Positions 42,420 through 52,333 of a DNA stretch of 55,332 nt are shown piece by piece. A model generated the notes under the pieces. The model searched no databases. It was not told the origin of the DNA and saw only the letters and a list, made by a program, of their open reading frames with translations. Both the position numbers and the translations under genes were made by a program. The DNA comes from Candidatus Omnitrophota bacterium (lineage in GTDB: Bacteria; Omnitrophota; Gorgyraeia; 2-01-FULL-45-10): positions 192,487-247,818 of the forward strand of contig JAPLME010000007.1 in NCBI GenBank assembly GCA_026387175.1, written 5' to 3'. How positions within the stretch are numbered: the first letter of the stretch is position 1; each line of letters opens with the position of its first letter.

Positions 42420-42830
42420 TTACTTTTTCCCTGCTGTTGGCTTCAAGGCGGGCTTTTCCGCTTTTATTCTCTTGATACCGACTGTCTTCCTGGGCCCTTT
42501 TCTGGTCCTGGCGTTAGTCTTTGTCCGCTGGCCCCTTACGGGAAGGCCTCTCCTGTGCCTGAAACCCCTATAAGTTCCCGCGTCTATGAGCCTCTTGATA
42601 TTGGACGAAATCTCTCTTCGCAAATCTCCCTCGACCTTATAATCCCTCTGAATGATCGTAGCGAGCCTGGCGACCTCCTCTTCAGTGAGATCCTTGGCCC
42701 GTTTATCGGGGCTTATGTTCGCTACCTTTAATATCTTATTGGACAGAGACCTGCCTATTCCGTAAATATACATCAAGGCTATCTCGGTCCTCTTCTCCTT
42801 TGGAATATCAACACCCAGTAATCTCGGCAC
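42420..42830 (-). CDS. rpsM: Ribosomal protein S13
   Basis: Small-subunit head protein contacting the P-site tRNA and the 50S subunit. The 136 residues include the opening [13 protein letters not shown], the helix-two-turn-helix TYIYGIGRS-like [15 protein letters not shown] (about 21-35) and the C-terminal [20 protein letters not shown] (about 95-114). The C-terminus is about 10 residues longer than usual and Lys-rich. Start follows rpmJ after 25 nt. Confidence 0.97.
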   Translation of the reverse strand: MPRLLGVDIPKEKRTEIALMYIYGIGRSLSNKILKVANISPDKRAKDLTEEEVARLATIIQRDYKVEGDLRREISSNIKRLIDAGTYRGFRHRRGLPVRGQRTKTNARTRKGPRKTVGIKRIKAEKPALKPTAGKK

Positions 42831-42855
42831 TTATTCCTCCTGTCGACTTAAAAAA

Positions 42856-42969
42856 CTATCCCTGCCTCTGCTTATGTTTGGGATTCGCGCATATCACTTT
42901 TAGCGTTCCTTTACGGCGCACTATCTTGCACTTGGGGCATATCTTGCCTATACTCGATCTTACTTTCAT
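42856..42969 (-). CDS. rpmJ: Ribosomal protein L36, zinc-binding form
   Basis: A 37-residue protein too short for most open-frame lists, which I translated from the minus strand: it opens [20 protein letters not shown] and ends KHKQRQG. Cys11, Cys14, Cys27 and His32 form the zinc site of the C+ form. It sits between infA and rpsM, its usual place. Confidence 0.96.
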   Translation of the reverse strand: MKVRSSIGKICPKCKIVRRKGTLKVICANPKHKQRQG

Positions 42970-42979
42970 ATATTTTTTC

Positions 42980-43201
42980 CTATTTCTCTCTGCGGACTAT
43001 TCTTCCCCTCGACAGATCGTAAGGAGAAAGCTCCAATGTCACGCTGTCGCCGGGCAATATCCTGATAAAATGCATCCGCATCTTCCCTGAAATATGCGCC
43101 AGCACTCTATGGCCGTTCGCAAGATCAACCCTGAACATCGCGTTCGGCAGTGTCTCTACTACTTTACCTTCAACAACTATCGCTTCTTCTTTAGGGCACA
43201 T
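42980..43201 (-). CDS. infA: Translation initiation factor IF-1
   Basis: A 73-residue OB-fold protein that occupies the ribosomal A site during initiation. It shows [17 protein letters not shown] (about 11-27), the [17 protein letters not shown] core (about 36-52) and the C-terminal [10 protein letters not shown]. The N-terminus (MCPKEEAIV) is normal in length. It lies 5 nt after map and 10 nt before rpmJ. Confidence 0.97.
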   Translation of the reverse strand: MCPKEEAIVVEGKVVETLPNAMFRVDLANGHRVLAHISGKMRMHFIRILPGDSVTLELSPYDLSRGRIVRREK

Positions 43202-43206
43202 AATAT

Positions 43207-43962
43207 TTACGCTGTTAATATCTCAGCTTCGCCCTCCCTTATGACTATCGTATGCTCGAAATGAGCTGAAAGCTTCCTATCGCACGTAACGACCGCCCAG
43301 CCGTCCTCCAGGGTCTCAACTTCATAAGTCCCCGCGTTCACCATGGGCTCTATCGCCAGCGCCATTCCGGCTTGAAGCCGCGGGCCCGTACCGGGCCTTC
43401 CGTAATTAGGGACCTGCGGATCTTCCCAAAGTGCGCTTCCTATGCCATGGCCGACTAGATCTCTTACGACGCTGAAGCCGTGCCTCTCGACATATTCCTG
43501 GATGCTGGCCGAGACATCGCCGAGGCGCGAGCCGGCTATCGCATTCCCGATCCCCCTGGAAAGCGATTCCTTCGTAACCGATATCAGCTTCTCAGCGGCC
43601 TCGCTTATTCTTCCTACGCCGACGGTGATCGCGGCGTCGGCATAGTACTCTTTGAATTTCACGCCGATATCGATCGAAACTATATCGCCTTCTTCAAGCA
43701 TTCTTCCGGACGGTATGCCATGCACGACGACCTCATTGACCGAAGCGCATATATTAGCCGGATACTCCCTGCCAGCGACCTTAATTCCTTTGAAGGCCGG
43801 AACTCCGCCGCGCCTGACAATCTCTTTTCTCGCGATAGCATCCAGCTCGACCGTACGCGCACCCGGCTTCACGTTTTTACGCAGAATCTCAAACGTTGCC
43901 TTGATTATCTGCCCGGCGCTGCGTATCGACGAGATTTCGTCTTCGCTACGCAGGACGATCAT
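43207..43962 (-). CDS. map: Methionine aminopeptidase, type I
   Basis: Removes the initiator methionine from nascent proteins. The 251-residue enzyme has the pita-bread fold with metal ligands in [19 protein letters not shown] (Asp about 96 and 107), the histidine in [18 protein letters not shown] (about 167-184), and glutamates in AIEPMVNAG and the C-terminal [10 protein letters not shown]. No N-terminal extension (class Ia). It overlaps adk by 4 nt. Confidence 0.96.
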   Translation of the reverse strand: MIVLRSEDEISSIRSAGQIIKATFEILRKNVKPGARTVELDAIARKEIVRRGGVPAFKGIKVAGREYPANICASVNEVVVHGIPSGRMLEEGDIVSIDIGVKFKEYYADAAITVGVGRISEAAEKLISVTKESLSRGIGNAIAGSRLGDVSASIQEYVERHGFSVVRDLVGHGIGSALWEDPQVPNYGRPGTGPRLQAGMALAIEPMVNAGTYEVETLEDGWAVVTCDRKLSAHFEHTIVIREGEAEILTA

Positions 43963-44615
43963 GCAAGTTTTGCGTCTTCAAACAACTTAGAAAGAACTTT
44001 GAACAATTCGTCTACCCCCATATCGCCGGAAACCTTTTCCAGAATTCCCTGCTTGCTGTAATAATCGATCAGGGGTTTAGTCTGGTCTTCGTAAACTTTC
44101 AGCCTGTTTCGCACAGTCGCTTCATTGTCATCCGCCCTGTGGTAAAGCTGCCCTCCGCATTTATCGCAAATGCCCTCTTTTTTTGGCGGAATGTTCTTTA
44201 TATGATAATTGAAACCGCAGGACTTACATACCCTCCTGCCGGTCAGCCGCTCTATGGCCACATTCGTAGAGGTCTCAAAATATATGACAGCGTCGATCTC
44301 TGTGCCCATATCCTTCAGCGCGGAACCGAGGTCCTCCGCTTGTTTGATAGTTCTCGGAAAGCCGTCCAGAATGAAACCTTTTTTAGTGTCGGGTCTCTTA
44401 AGCCTCTCCGCAACTATACCCGTCACTATCTCATCCGGAACGAGAGCGCCTTTATCCATATATTCTTTAGCCTTAAGCCCGAGAGGCTGGCCGCTCTTCA
44501 CGGACTCTCTAAGTATATCCCCTGTTGAAATATGAGGAAGGTTATACTTTTTGGCAAGCACCACACTCTGCGTTCCCTTGCCTGCCCCCGGAGGCCCCAA
44601 TAGAATCAATTTCAC
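43959..44615 (-). CDS. adk: Adenylate kinase with zinc-binding lid
   Basis: Interconverts ATP, ADP and AMP. The 218-residue long-type enzyme has P-loop GPPGAGKGTQ (7-16), AMP site STGDILR (about 30-36), GFPRTIKQ, and a lid (about 126-163) with four cysteines in two CxxC pairs (CKSC and CDKC), a structural zinc site. Sits between secY and map, as in many genomes. Confidence 0.97.
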   Translation of the reverse strand: MKLILLGPPGAGKGTQSVVLAKKYNLPHISTGDILRESVKSGQPLGLKAKEYMDKGALVPDEIVTGIVAERLKRPDTKKGFILDGFPRTIKQAEDLGSALKDMGTEIDAVIYFETSTNVAIERLTGRRVCKSCGFNYHIKNIPPKKEGICDKCGGQLYHRADDNEATVRNRLKVYEDQTKPLIDYYSKQGILEKVSGDMGVDELFKVLSKLFEDAKLA

Positions 44616-44625
44616 CTTAAATCCT

Positions 44626-45978
44626 TTACGATGATATACGGCCTTTGAGCTTACCCTTCTTCATAAAGCCCTCGTAATGCCTCATCAGCAGATGCGACTC
44701 GATCTGTTTCATGGTGTCGAGCATAACACCGACGATGATAAGGAGTCCCGTACCGCCGAAAAAGCTGGCGACAAGATACGGTATCTTGAGCCAGCCCGAT
44801 ATAAGACTGGGCAGTACCGCTATTATCGCAAGGAATATCGCTCCCGGAAACGTTATCCTCGTCATTATGAAATCCAGATATTCTGCGGTCTGTCTCCCCG
44901 GCCTTATGCCGGGAACGAATCCGCCGTATTTCTTCATGTTGTCGGCAATGTCGATCGGATTGAAAGTTATAGCAGTGTAAAAATACGCAAAGAACATTAT
45001 TAAGAGCGCATAGATCGAATTATATACCCATTCGCCCCGCGTCAACATAGCGGCGAACTTCTGGAAACCCTGATTCGGCACAAAGCCGGCTATGGTCGCG
45101 GGAAAGAGTATTATGCTCTGCGCGAATATAATCGGTATTACGCCGGCCTGGTTTACCCTGAGCGGCAAGAACGTCGCCTGGCCTCCGTATATCTTACGCC
45201 CTACAACGCGCTTCGCATATTGCACCGGGATCTTTCGCTGGCCCTGCGTTACCACTATCACCGAAATGACGACTCCCACAAGAAGCACTATCATGATCAC
45301 TAAAGTGAAAGGATCCAGCTGCGCTTTCTCCGGCGCGAACGGGCTGAAGAGCGACCATAACTGATACAGCGCGGTCGGTATTCTTGAAACTATACCGGCC
45401 GTGATGATAAGCGACATGCCGTTACCGATCCCGTATTCCTGTATCTGCTCACCGAGCCACATTATGAAAGCCGTACCGCTGGTAAGCGTTATCACAGTAA
45501 GTATCCTGAAGGACCAGCCCGGAAACTGCGCTATCTGCAGGCCCTGAAAATGCGCCGGATTCTCGAGCCATAACGCGATAAAGTAAGATTGGACGACGGA
45601 TAGCGCTATGGTGCCGTATCTGGTATACTGAACTATCTTCTTATGTCCCGCCTCGCCTTCCTTCGCGAGCCTCTCGAGGGCCGGTATCACGGCTGTCAGG
45701 AGCTGTATTATGATCGAAGACGAGATATATGGCATGATACCGAGGGCAAATATGGTCATCCTCGATATGGCGCCGCCTGAGAACATATTCATTATGCCAA
45801 AGAGCTGCCCGCCCTGGCTCTGAGCGACATGAGCGAAAAACTGCGCTAATTTTGCGCCGTCAATACCGGGCGTCGGTATATAGGTGCCTATTCTGTATAC
45901 CGCTATAAGGCCAAGTGTGAGCATCACCTTCTTGCGCAGATCCGGTATTTTTAATATATTCGCAAAAGCCTCTATCAT
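44626..45978 (-). CDS. secY: Preprotein translocase subunit SecY
   Basis: Channel of the Sec export pathway, 450 residues with ten membrane helices. It shows the plug-region FSGGAISRMTIFALGIMPYISSSII (about 66-90), the conserved cytoplasmic loops KGQRKIPVQYAKR-type (QGQRKIPVQYAKRVVG, about 225-240) and the C-terminal SHLLMRHYEGF. Lies 10 nt upstream of adk and 1 nt after rplO. Confidence 0.97.
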   Translation of the reverse strand: MIEAFANILKIPDLRKKVMLTLGLIAVYRIGTYIPTPGIDGAKLAQFFAHVAQSQGGQLFGIMNMFSGGAISRMTIFALGIMPYISSSIIIQLLTAVIPALERLAKEGEAGHKKIVQYTRYGTIALSVVQSYFIALWLENPAHFQGLQIAQFPGWSFRILTVITLTSGTAFIMWLGEQIQEYGIGNGMSLIITAGIVSRIPTALYQLWSLFSPFAPEKAQLDPFTLVIMIVLLVGVVISVIVVTQGQRKIPVQYAKRVVGRKIYGGQATFLPLRVNQAGVIPIIFAQSIILFPATIAGFVPNQGFQKFAAMLTRGEWVYNSIYALLIMFFAYFYTAITFNPIDIADNMKKYGGFVPGIRPGRQTAEYLDFIMTRITFPGAIFLAIIAVLPSLISGWLKIPYLVASFFGGTGLLIIVGVMLDTMKQIESHLLMRHYEGFMKKGKLKGRISS

Positions 45979-45979
45979 C

Positions 45980-46426
45980 TTATCGCCCTAAGTATTCGAT
46001 TTTGGCACCGGCGGCAGTAAGCAGCTTTTTTGCGCTTTCCGAGAATTTATGCGCCTTGACGGTCAAGGCTTTTTCGAGCTTTCCGTGGCCCAATACCTTT
46101 ACCGGCTCCTTAACGCTGCCTATTAAACCCGCTTTCTTAAATTCATCCGGCCCCACAGTGCTATTTGCGCTAAATCTATTCAGAGATTCCGTGTTAACCA
46201 CCTGATTGTATACCTTGAACATGATGCCGAAGCCCCTCTTAGGGATCCGCCTTATAAACTGCATCTGTCCGCCCTCAAAACCGGGACGAGTGGTCCTCCC
46301 TGAGCGCTTCTTCGCGCCTTTACGGCCGCGGCATGATGTCTTTCCATGTCCTGAGCCGGAACCTTTCCCTCGTCTTTTAGTCTTCCTGTTAGCACCCTTA
46401 GGTGCGCCTATTTCATTTATTTTCAC
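45980..46426 (-). CDS. rplO: Ribosomal protein L15
   Basis: Large-subunit assembly protein, 148 residues. The N-terminal Gly/Arg/Lys-rich loop ([20 protein letters not shown], about 19-38) and the C-terminal globular part with [22 protein letters not shown] are typical. It overlaps the 3' end of rpsE by 14 nt, leaving no room for rpmD, which normally lies here. Confidence 0.96.
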   Translation of the reverse strand: MKINEIGAPKGANRKTKRRGKGSGSGHGKTSCRGRKGAKKRSGRTTRPGFEGGQMQFIRRIPKRGFGIMFKVYNQVVNTESLNRFSANSTVGPDEFKKAGLIGSVKEPVKVLGHGKLEKALTVKAHKFSESAKKLLTAAGAKIEYLGR

Positions 46427-47102
46427 CGGTCACTACCTCTTCTTCGATAATTCTTTGTAATCTCAAATGTTTCAAGCCGTCAATTGCCGCCTTTAAGACG
46501 TTCAAAGCGGAATCGGAGCCCAGGCTCTTGGTAAGAATATCCTTTATGCCGCCCGCTTCGCATATAGCGCGCACAGCGCCTCCGGCAATTACTCCAGTGC
46601 CTTCTCTTGCAGGTTTCAATAGCACCCTGGCAGCCTTAAAACGCCCGATCATCTCGTGAGGTATCGAGGTCCCTTTAAGGGGTATCTTAAACAAGTTTTT
46701 CTTCGCATCGGTCATGCCCTTGCGTATGGCTTCGGCGACTTCATTGCCTTTTCCAAATCCAAGCCCGACATTACCTTTACCGTCGCCCGCGACTACTAGC
46801 GCGTTAAAAGAGAACCTGCGTCCGCCTTTAACTACCTTGGCTACCCTCTTTATACTTACGACCTTCTCTATCAGGCCGTCTTCATCGCCGCGACCGCGGG
46901 ACTGCCTCTGCGGCCTTCCTCCGCCTGCGCGCCGGGGCCGCCTTTCGCTCTGCCCGGGAGCCTTAACGGACAGCGTTTGAGCGGCAGCTTCCGCTTTTAC
47001 ATCGGCCGCTTTTTGCCCGCCTGCATCCGTCTTCTCGGCCGCGTCGGCCTGGCTTTTCGCCGTATCTTTTATTTCATTTTCATTCTTACTGTTGTCTGCC
47101 AA
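46413..47102 (-). CDS. rpsE: Ribosomal protein S5 with N-terminal extension
   Basis: Decoding-fidelity protein of the small subunit. The S5 core runs from about residue 70 ([25 protein letters not shown]) through [20 protein letters not shown] and the C-terminal domain with [19 protein letters not shown]. The 229-residue length exceeds the usual 165-175 because of a roughly 60-residue Ala/Asp/Lys- then Arg/Gly-rich N-terminal tail. The tail's start ATG 47102 follows AAGAGGAG, so translation from there is likely. Confidence 0.95.
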   Translation of the reverse strand: MADNSKNENEIKDTAKSQADAAEKTDAGGQKAADVKAEAAAQTLSVKAPGQSERRPRRAGGGRPQRQSRGRGDEDGLIEKVVSIKRVAKVVKGGRRFSFNALVVAGDGKGNVGLGFGKGNEVAEAIRKGMTDAKKNLFKIPLKGTSIPHEMIGRFKAARVLLKPAREGTGVIAGGAVRAICEAGGIKDILTKSLGSDSALNVLKAAIDGLKHLRLQRIIEEEVVTGENK

Positions 47103-47119
47103 TTTACGCTCCTCTTGCT

Positions 47120-47488
47120 TTAGAACTGTAAACCGCCCTTACGAGCGGCCTCTGCCAGCGCCTTAACACGCCCATGGTATAGATAACCGGCCCTGTCGAA
47201 TACCACCTTCGTCACTCCGGCCTTTTTGCTTCGTTCAGCTATAGCCGCGCCGAGAAGCGAGGCACCCTTGATATTACCGCTATCTTTTCCAGACTTTTCC
47301 CTTACTTCAGGTGAAAGCGTCGACAGCGAGACAAGCGTTCGACCGGCTGCATCGTCTATTATCTGCGCATACATATGGCTCAAGCTTCTTCGAACGCTCA
47401 GCCGGGGCCGCTCAATAGTCCCGATGACTTTTTTACGGATTATCTTGCGCCTTCTCTCACGTCCCTCGATCTTTATCCATTTCTTCAT
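47120..47488 (-). CDS. rplR: Ribosomal protein L18
   Basis: 5S rRNA-binding protein, 122 residues, with the Arg-rich N-terminus ([23 protein letters not shown]), MYAQIIDD and the C-terminal [26 protein letters not shown]. Normal length and position between rplF and rpsE. Confidence 0.97.
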   Translation of the reverse strand: MKKWIKIEGRERRRKIIRKKVIGTIERPRLSVRRSLSHMYAQIIDDAAGRTLVSLSTLSPEVREKSGKDSGNIKGASLLGAAIAERSKKAGVTKVVFDRAGYLYHGRVKALAEAARKGGLQF

Positions 47489-47515
47489 TTTTTATCCGCT
47501 TTGCTTTTTGATATT

Positions 47516-48073
47516 TTATGCCGCACCGGCGGCACCGGCGACAGCTTTGCCGGACTTGCGTCTCACATATTCGCCTGAATACTTTATACCTTTTCCTTTA
47601 TAAGGTTCCGGCCTGTAATAGTCCCTTATCTCAGCCGCAACTTCACCGACCTTCGCTTTATCTATCCCTGTGATAACGATTATGTTAGGTTTCGGCGTTA
47701 CTATAGTAATGCCGTCCGGTATAGCGTAATTTATAGGGTGAGTGTAACTCAATTGAATATTCAATACCTTGCCCTGTACCGCGGCCTTAAAACCTACGCC
47801 GGTGATTTCAAGCTCTTTCTTGTAGCCCGCGGTGACGCCTATGATCATATTGTTAACCAAACTGCGTATCAATCCGTGTGTGGACTTGTCCTGCTTCATG
47901 TCGGAAGGCCTGGAAACAGAGAACGTATTGTCCTTAACCTCTACTTTGAAGCGGGGAAGTGCCTTATAAGATAGTTTTCCGCCCTTCCCTTCAACGGTTA
48001 TTGCATTATCCGCCGAAATGGTTATCTTCACGCCAGCCGGTATTGCTATTGCTTTTTTACCTATTCTTGACAT
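47516..48073 (-). CDS. rplF: Ribosomal protein L6
   Basis: Large-subunit protein near the sarcin-ricin loop, 185 residues. The opening SRIGKKAIAIPAGV, the central IGVTAGYKKELEITGVGFKA, and the C-terminal signature PEPYKGKGIKYSGEYVRRKSGK are canonical; an Ala/Gly tail of about 10 residues follows. Sixteen nt separate it from rpsH. Confidence 0.97.
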   Translation of the reverse strand: MSRIGKKAIAIPAGVKITISADNAITVEGKGGKLSYKALPRFKVEVKDNTFSVSRPSDMKQDKSTHGLIRSLVNNMIIGVTAGYKKELEITGVGFKAAVQGKVLNIQLSYTHPINYAIPDGITIVTPKPNIIVITGIDKAKVGEVAAEIRDYYRPEPYKGKGIKYSGEYVRRKSGKAVAGAAGAA

Positions 48074-48088
48074 CGCGACATCTCCGCA

Positions 48089-48487
48089 TTACCACGCATA
48101 ACAGATAACCTCTCCGCCCACCTTTTGGTCTCTGGCCTCATTATCGGTTAAAAGCCCTTTTGAAGTGGATATTATGGCAACTCCCAAACCGCCGTATACC
48201 TTAGGTACTCTATCGGATTTTTTATAGACTCTAAGCCCCGGGGTCGAAATCCGTTTTAACCCCAGGATAGAAGGCGTTCCATTCTTCAGATATTTAAGAT
48301 ATATCCTAAGAATACCCTGCTTGTTATCCTTTATAACCTTGTAATTGGCTATAAAGCCCTCTTTCTTCAGAATCTTTAATATGTTTTCCGATACAACGGA
48401 ATTCCTTGCCTCGGCCACATCTTTCCCGGCTCGGCTCGCGTTCCTTATAATAGTCAACATATCTGCTATCGGATCTGTTAATGACAT
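48089..48487 (-). CDS. rpsH: Ribosomal protein S8
   Basis: 16S central-domain binding protein, 132 residues, with DPIADMLTIIRNASRAGK at the N-terminus and the C-terminal STSKGLLTDNEARDQKVGGEVICYAW signature. In many bacteria S8 also regulates its own operon by binding the spc mRNA; I see no clear mimic here. Confidence 0.97.
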   Translation of the reverse strand: MSLTDPIADMLTIIRNASRAGKDVAEARNSVVSENILKILKKEGFIANYKVIKDNKQGILRIYLKYLKNGTPSILGLKRISTPGLRVYKKSDRVPKVYGGLGVAIISTSKGLLTDNEARDQKVGGEVICYAW

Positions 48488-48510
48488 ACAACTCTCTTTC
48501 CTTTAAATTA

Positions 48511-48696
48511 TTACCAACTTGCTTTGACCACGCCCGGAATCTCTCCGCGGGAGGCCAGCTCCCTGAAGCATATACGGCACATCTGGAACCTTCTCATATA
48601 TCCTCGCGGCCTGCCGCAAAGCTTGCACCTGTTATAGTTTCTCACTCCGAACTTCTGCGGCCTCCGCTGTTTTACAATAAGCGATGTCTTTGCCAT
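48511..48696 (-). CDS. rpsN: Ribosomal protein S14, zinc-binding (type Z)
   Basis: A 61-residue short S14 with two CxxC pairs ([17 protein letters not shown] and CRIC) binding zinc, and the [17 protein letters not shown] end. The long zinc-free form is not in the window. Lies between rplE and rpsH. Confidence 0.97.
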   Translation of the reverse strand: MAKTSLIVKQRRPQKFGVRNYNRCKLCGRPRGYMRRFQMCRICFRELASRGEIPGVVKASW

Positions 48697-48702
48697 CTTA
48701 TA

Positions 48703-49260
48703 TTAATCCTTCTGCTTTTTTACGAACGGTATTCCGATAAGCCTTAAAAGCTCATATGTCTCTTTCTCGGTCTTAGCGGTCGTAACTATAGTGATATCCA
48801 TGCCATGCACTTTCGTTATCTTATCGGCGTCAACTTCCGGAAATATGCTCTGTTCATTCAGGCCGAATGAATAGTTTCCCGTCCCATCGAAAGATTTCAC
48901 GGACAACCCTCTGAAATCTCTTATCCTCGGTATTACCACAGAGATGAGGCGATCCAGGAACTCGTACATCATCGTTTTTCTGAGCGTGACCTTACAGCCT
49001 ATCGACGAGCCCTTCCTTATCTTAAAATTCGCTATCGCTTTTTTAGCTTTGGTGACGACCGGCTTCTGTCCCGTTATCATGGCAAGCTCATGCTGGGCGG
49101 CGTCCAGGAACTTTATGTCCTGCGCCGCCTCTCCGAGCCCTACATTTATCACGATCTTTTTGAGCCTGGGCACCGCAAGCTTGTTCTTATAGCCCAGCAA
49201 CTTCATCATCTCCGGCGATATTTCGTTATTATACCTTTCCAACAATCTCGGGGTTGCCAT
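48703..49260 (-). CDS. rplE: Ribosomal protein L5
   Basis: 5S rRNA-binding central-protuberance protein, 185 residues. [13 protein letters not shown] (about 33-45), [20 protein letters not shown] (about 67-86) and [21 protein letters not shown] near the C-terminus identify it. Length normal. Three nt after rplX. Confidence 0.97.
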   Translation of the reverse strand: MATPRLLERYNNEISPEMMKLLGYKNKLAVPRLKKIVINVGLGEAAQDIKFLDAAQHELAMITGQKPVVTKAKKAIANFKIRKGSSIGCKVTLRKTMMYEFLDRLISVVIPRIRDFRGLSVKSFDGTGNYSFGLNEQSIFPEVDADKITKVHGMDITIVTTAKTEKETYELLRLIGIPFVKKQKD

Positions 49261-49263
49261 ATG

Positions 49264-49575
49264 TTAGATCACCTCTTTACATCTTTTACAGTATCTTGAA
49301 TGCGTTCCATCGGCCAGGACGTTTATGCCTACGCGCGAAGCCTTATTGCAGTTCTTACAGAATAGGGCAATATTAGAAATATGTATAGCGCTCTCCATCT
49401 GCACTATCCCGCCTTGCTGATCGGCCTTAGTCTTACGGGAATGCTTTTTCACGTAATTTATACCTTCGACCAACGCTTTATCCTTGCTGGGCATCATCCT
49501 GAAAACTTTCCCGGTCTTGCCTTTGTCCTTCCCGGCCAAAACGTATACTATATCATTCTTTTTTATCTTATTCAT
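49264..49575 (-). CDS. rplX: Ribosomal protein L24 with a Cys-rich C-terminus
   Basis: Assembly initiator of the large subunit, 103 residues. The KOW motif (KNDIVYVLAGKDKGKTGKV) opens the protein. The C-terminal part has two CxxC pairs (CKNC and CKRC), a likely zinc site seen in some bacterial lineages. Two nt after rplN. Confidence 0.96.
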   Translation of the reverse strand: MNKIKKNDIVYVLAGKDKGKTGKVFRMMPSKDKALVEGINYVKKHSRKTKADQQGGIVQMESAIHISNIALFCKNCNKASRVGINVLADGTHSRYCKRCKEVI

Positions 49576-49577
49576 AT

Positions 49578-49946
49578 TTACAGCACCTCTGGCGCTAATG
49601 ATATTATCTTCATGAATTTCATCTCGCGAAGCTCTCTCGCTACAGGGCCGAATATTCTGGTACCCTTGGGATTCTTCTGGTCGTCTATTATTACGACCGC
49701 GTTCCTGTCAAATCTCAACTTTGTGCCGTCGGGCCTGGTTAACGGAAAGGCGGTGCGCACCACCACGGCTTTCACCACTTCATGGTCTTTCACGATGCCA
49801 TCAGGCGCGGCCTCTTTGATATTGCAGGTTATTATATCGCCCACATCGGCGAATTGCCTGTTGCCTCTACCGAGGACCCCTATCATGGATGCCCTCCTGG
49901 CACCGGTATTATCCGCCACATCCAGAATAGTTCTCATCATTATCAT
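49578..49946 (-). CDS. rplN: Ribosomal protein L14
   Basis: Large-subunit interface protein of 122 residues. [19 protein letters not shown] and the closing [20 protein letters not shown] are canonical. Starts 4 nt after rpsQ. Confidence 0.97.
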   Translation of the reverse strand: MIMMRTILDVADNTGARRASMIGVLGRGNRQFADVGDIITCNIKEAAPDGIVKDHEVVKAVVVRTAFPLTRPDGTKLRFDRNAVVIIDDQKNPKGTRIFGPVARELREMKFMKIISLAPEVL

Positions 49947-49950
49947 AATA

Positions 49951-50268
49951 TTATTCCTGACCCTTAGCGCTCAAAGCCTTTTCGGCTAAAACAGGTTCAT
50001 CGTTAGCGCCCGCCTTCTTAATGATCTCTACTAGCCGCCATCTCTTAGTCTTAGATGTGGGCCTAGTCTCCTGTATCCTCACCGTATCGCCTATCCTTGC
50101 GCTATTTTTTTCATCGTGTGCTTTGAACTTAGTGGCTTTTCTCATTATCTTCTTATAAACAGGGTGATGCGTAACCCAATCGACCCTGACCGAGATGGTC
50201 TTATCCATCTTATCGCTTACAACTACTCCGATCTTCTCTTTACGCTTACCTCTCGTGTTACTTGGCAT
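49951..50268 (-). CDS. rpsQ: Ribosomal protein S17
   Basis: 16S 5'-domain binding OB-fold protein, 105 residues. [35 protein letters not shown] and [19 protein letters not shown] identify it. A roughly 20-residue tail follows the usual end. It overlaps rpmC by 11 nt. Confidence 0.97.
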   Translation of the reverse strand: MPSNTRGKRKEKIGVVVSDKMDKTISVRVDWVTHHPVYKKIMRKATKFKAHDEKNSARIGDTVRIQETRPTSKTKRWRLVEIIKKAGANDEPVLAEKALSAKGQE

Positions 50269-50455
50269 TCGCCTTCTCCTTTAAAACAGTCTCGCACCTC
50301 GCGATGTCTTTCCTGACTATTTTCAACATATGCGGCTTTTCAATCCTGCCAGCCTTAGCTTCGGTCCTCATATTGAACAGATCTTTTTTCAGCGCCTCGA
50401 CCTTCAGGGCTATCTCATCCGCTGTCATATTCCTTAGTTCATTGGCCTTTATCAT
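50258..50455 (-). CDS. rpmC: Ribosomal protein L29
   Basis: Exit-tunnel protein, 65 residues, two long helices: [20 protein letters not shown] at the N-terminus and [21 protein letters not shown] at the C-terminus. Overlaps rplP by 4 nt and rpsQ by 11 nt. Confidence 0.97.
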   Translation of the reverse strand: MIKANELRNMTADEIALKVEALKKDLFNMRTEAKAGRIEKPHMLKIVRKDIARCETVLKEKANAK

Positions 50456-50871
50456 GCGTGCATATCCCTTGTGATAAATTTGGCCCTGAGCGGTATCTTA
50501 TGCGCGGCAACCCTGAAGCACTCTTTTGCTACCTCCATAGGAATACCTTCCATTTCGAATAGCACTTTACCCCTTCTTACGACCGCAACCCAGTGGCTCG
50601 GATCTCCCTTACCTTTACCCATCCTTGTTTCAGCCGGTTTCTTTGTAATCGGCTTATCCGGAAACACCCTTACCCAGACTTTGCCGCCGCCCTTAAGGTT
50701 TCTCATCAACGCCACTCTGGCCGCTTCGATCTGCCTGTCGGTAAAGTACCCGTTCTCCAGCGACTTGAGGCCGAATTCGCCGAAGGACATCGTGGCGCCC
50801 CTGGACGCGCTGCCGCGCATCTTACCGCGCTGCATCTTTCTGAATTTCACTCTTTTAGGCATCAAAGCCAT
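50452..50871 (-). CDS. rplP: Ribosomal protein L16
   Basis: Large-subunit A-site region protein, 139 residues. [16 protein letters not shown], the [25 protein letters not shown] stretch and [24 protein letters not shown] are canonical. Length normal. Confidence 0.97.
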   Translation of the reverse strand: MALMPKRVKFRKMQRGKMRGSASRGATMSFGEFGLKSLENGYFTDRQIEAARVALMRNLKGGGKVWVRVFPDKPITKKPAETRMGKGKGDPSHWVAVVRRGKVLFEMEGIPMEVAKECFRVAAHKIPLRAKFITRDMHA

Positions 50872-50873
50872 AG

Positions 50874-51548
50874 CTACCTCGCTCCCGGATTTTTCGCTTC
50901 AGCTTCGTCTTTGGCTTTATCAAGGATCTTATCGCCTTTATATATCCATACCTTTATGCCGATCAGGCCGTATGTTGTGTGCGCCTCCGCGAATCCGTAA
51001 TCGATGTCTGCCCTCAGTGTCTGCGCCGGCACAGAACCGCTCCTGTAGCTCTCTTCTCTGGCGATTTCCGAGCCTCCCAGCCTTCCTGAGCAGATGATCT
51101 TGACTCCATAAGCGCCGCCATCCAACGCCGCCTGGACCGACTTCTTCATGGCCCTCTTATGTGAAATACGTTTTTCGATCTGAAACGCTATATTCTCGCA
51201 AACAAGCTGAGCGTCCGTATTGGCGTTCTTTATCTCTTTGATATCGATAAGGATCTCTTTGCCGGCCACAGACTGAATCCCCTCTTTCAGCTTCTCTATC
51301 TCTGAACCGCGGCGGCCTATAATGATTCCCGGACGGGCGGAGTATATCAATATCCTTACTTTCTCGCTGGTCCTCTCGATCTCTATCTTTGAAACAGCCG
51401 CCGTCGCAAGCGCTTTCTTGATATATTTCTTAATCTTCAGGTCTTCGTGAAGCAGCTTAGGAAACTCGGCCTTCGTCGCGAACCAACGCGATTTCCAGTC
51501 GTAAATGTACCCAACCCTGAAGCCATATGGATGTACTTTCTGGCCCAT
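50874..51548 (-). CDS. rpsC: Ribosomal protein S3
   Basis: Small-subunit mRNA-entry protein, 224 residues. [20 protein letters not shown] at the start, KH domain with [17 protein letters not shown] (about 72-88), and the C-terminal [20 protein letters not shown] and [14 protein letters not shown]. Length normal. Confidence 0.97.
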   Translation of the reverse strand: MGQKVHPYGFRVGYIYDWKSRWFATKAEFPKLLHEDLKIKKYIKKALATAAVSKIEIERTSEKVRILIYSARPGIIIGRRGSEIEKLKEGIQSVAGKEILIDIKEIKNANTDAQLVCENIAFQIEKRISHKRAMKKSVQAALDGGAYGVKIICSGRLGGSEIAREESYRSGSVPAQTLRADIDYGFAEAHTTYGLIGIKVWIYKGDKILDKAKDEAEAKNPGAR

Positions 51549-51549
51549 C

Positions 51550-52047
51550 TTACTCCTTACCCTTCTTACCGTGTTCAGTTTTTGTTGATTCTTTTGCCTT
51601 AGGCTTCTTAATTGCCTGGCCTTCCTTAGAATTTCCCTTAACTGAAACCCTGGTATTTTTTATTTTCTTGCTTCCGGCCGGAGCGGCCGCGCCCTGGAGC
51701 GCCGGCGCTTTTTCGATATTCGAGTCAAGCTCAACAGTAATGTGGCTTGTACGCTTGCGAATCGTGGTGGCCCGTCCCATGGAAGCCGCCCTGAATCTCT
51801 TGAGCTGCGGCCCGCCATTGGCGATCAAGCTGGAGATATAAAGGCTCGAAGCGTCCATTCCGGGTATGCGCTTGGCATTCGCTATCGCCGAATTAATAGC
51901 CTCTATAAGTATTCCCGACGCTTTCTTCTTCACGCTGTATAATATCGCGACCGCGTCTTCCGCCTTCTTTCCTTTTACAAGCGCTATTACCGGCCTCACC
52001 TTCCTTGGCGAAATTCTTATGTATCTTAAAGTGGCTTTCGATATCAT
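51550..52047 (-). CDS. rplV: Ribosomal protein L22 with C-terminal extension
   Basis: Tunnel-lining large-subunit protein. The core (about 1-115) has [20 protein letters not shown] and the tunnel-loop [27 protein letters not shown]. The 165-residue length exceeds the usual 110-120 because of a Lys/Ala/Glu-rich tail of about 45 residues. Confidence 0.96.
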   Translation of the reverse strand: MISKATLRYIRISPRKVRPVIALVKGKKAEDAVAILYSVKKKASGILIEAINSAIANAKRIPGMDASSLYISSLIANGGPQLKRFRAASMGRATTIRKRTSHITVELDSNIEKAPALQGAAAPAGSKKIKNTRVSVKGNSKEGQAIKKPKAKESTKTEHGKKGKE

Positions 52048-52048
52048 A

Positions 52049-52333
52049 TTATGTCTTATCCATTGATATTTCGGTCGCGGCGCCGTGCTTCTTGAACGTC
52101 CTTGTCGGAGAGAATTCGCCGAGCTTATGGCCGACCATGCTCTCTGTCACATACACAGGGATAAACTTCCTGCCGTTATAAACAGCCATAGTGATTCCGA
52201 CAAAATCCGGGGTTATAGTGGATCTCCTGGACCATGTCTTTATCGGCTTCTTATCGCCTGCCATGGCGGCCTTTTGCACTTTAATCAGAAGCTTCTCCTC
52301 AACGTAAGGTCCCTTACTGGTCGATCTTGACAT
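52049..52333 (-). CDS. rpsS: Ribosomal protein S19
   Basis: Small-subunit head protein, 94 residues. [46 protein letters not shown] and [17 protein letters not shown] identify it. Its start overlaps the rplB stop by 1 nt. Confidence 0.97.
   Translation of the reverse strand: MSRSTSKGPYVEEKLLIKVQKAAMAGDKKPIKTWSRRSTITPDFVGITMAVYNGRKFIPVYVTESMVGHKLGEFSPTRTFKKHGAATEISMDKT

Noticed and set aside
46413-46426. Overlooked rpmD (L30) between rpsE and rplO
   Set aside because: The two genes overlap by 14 nt, so there is no space for it; no alternative copy was seen in the window.
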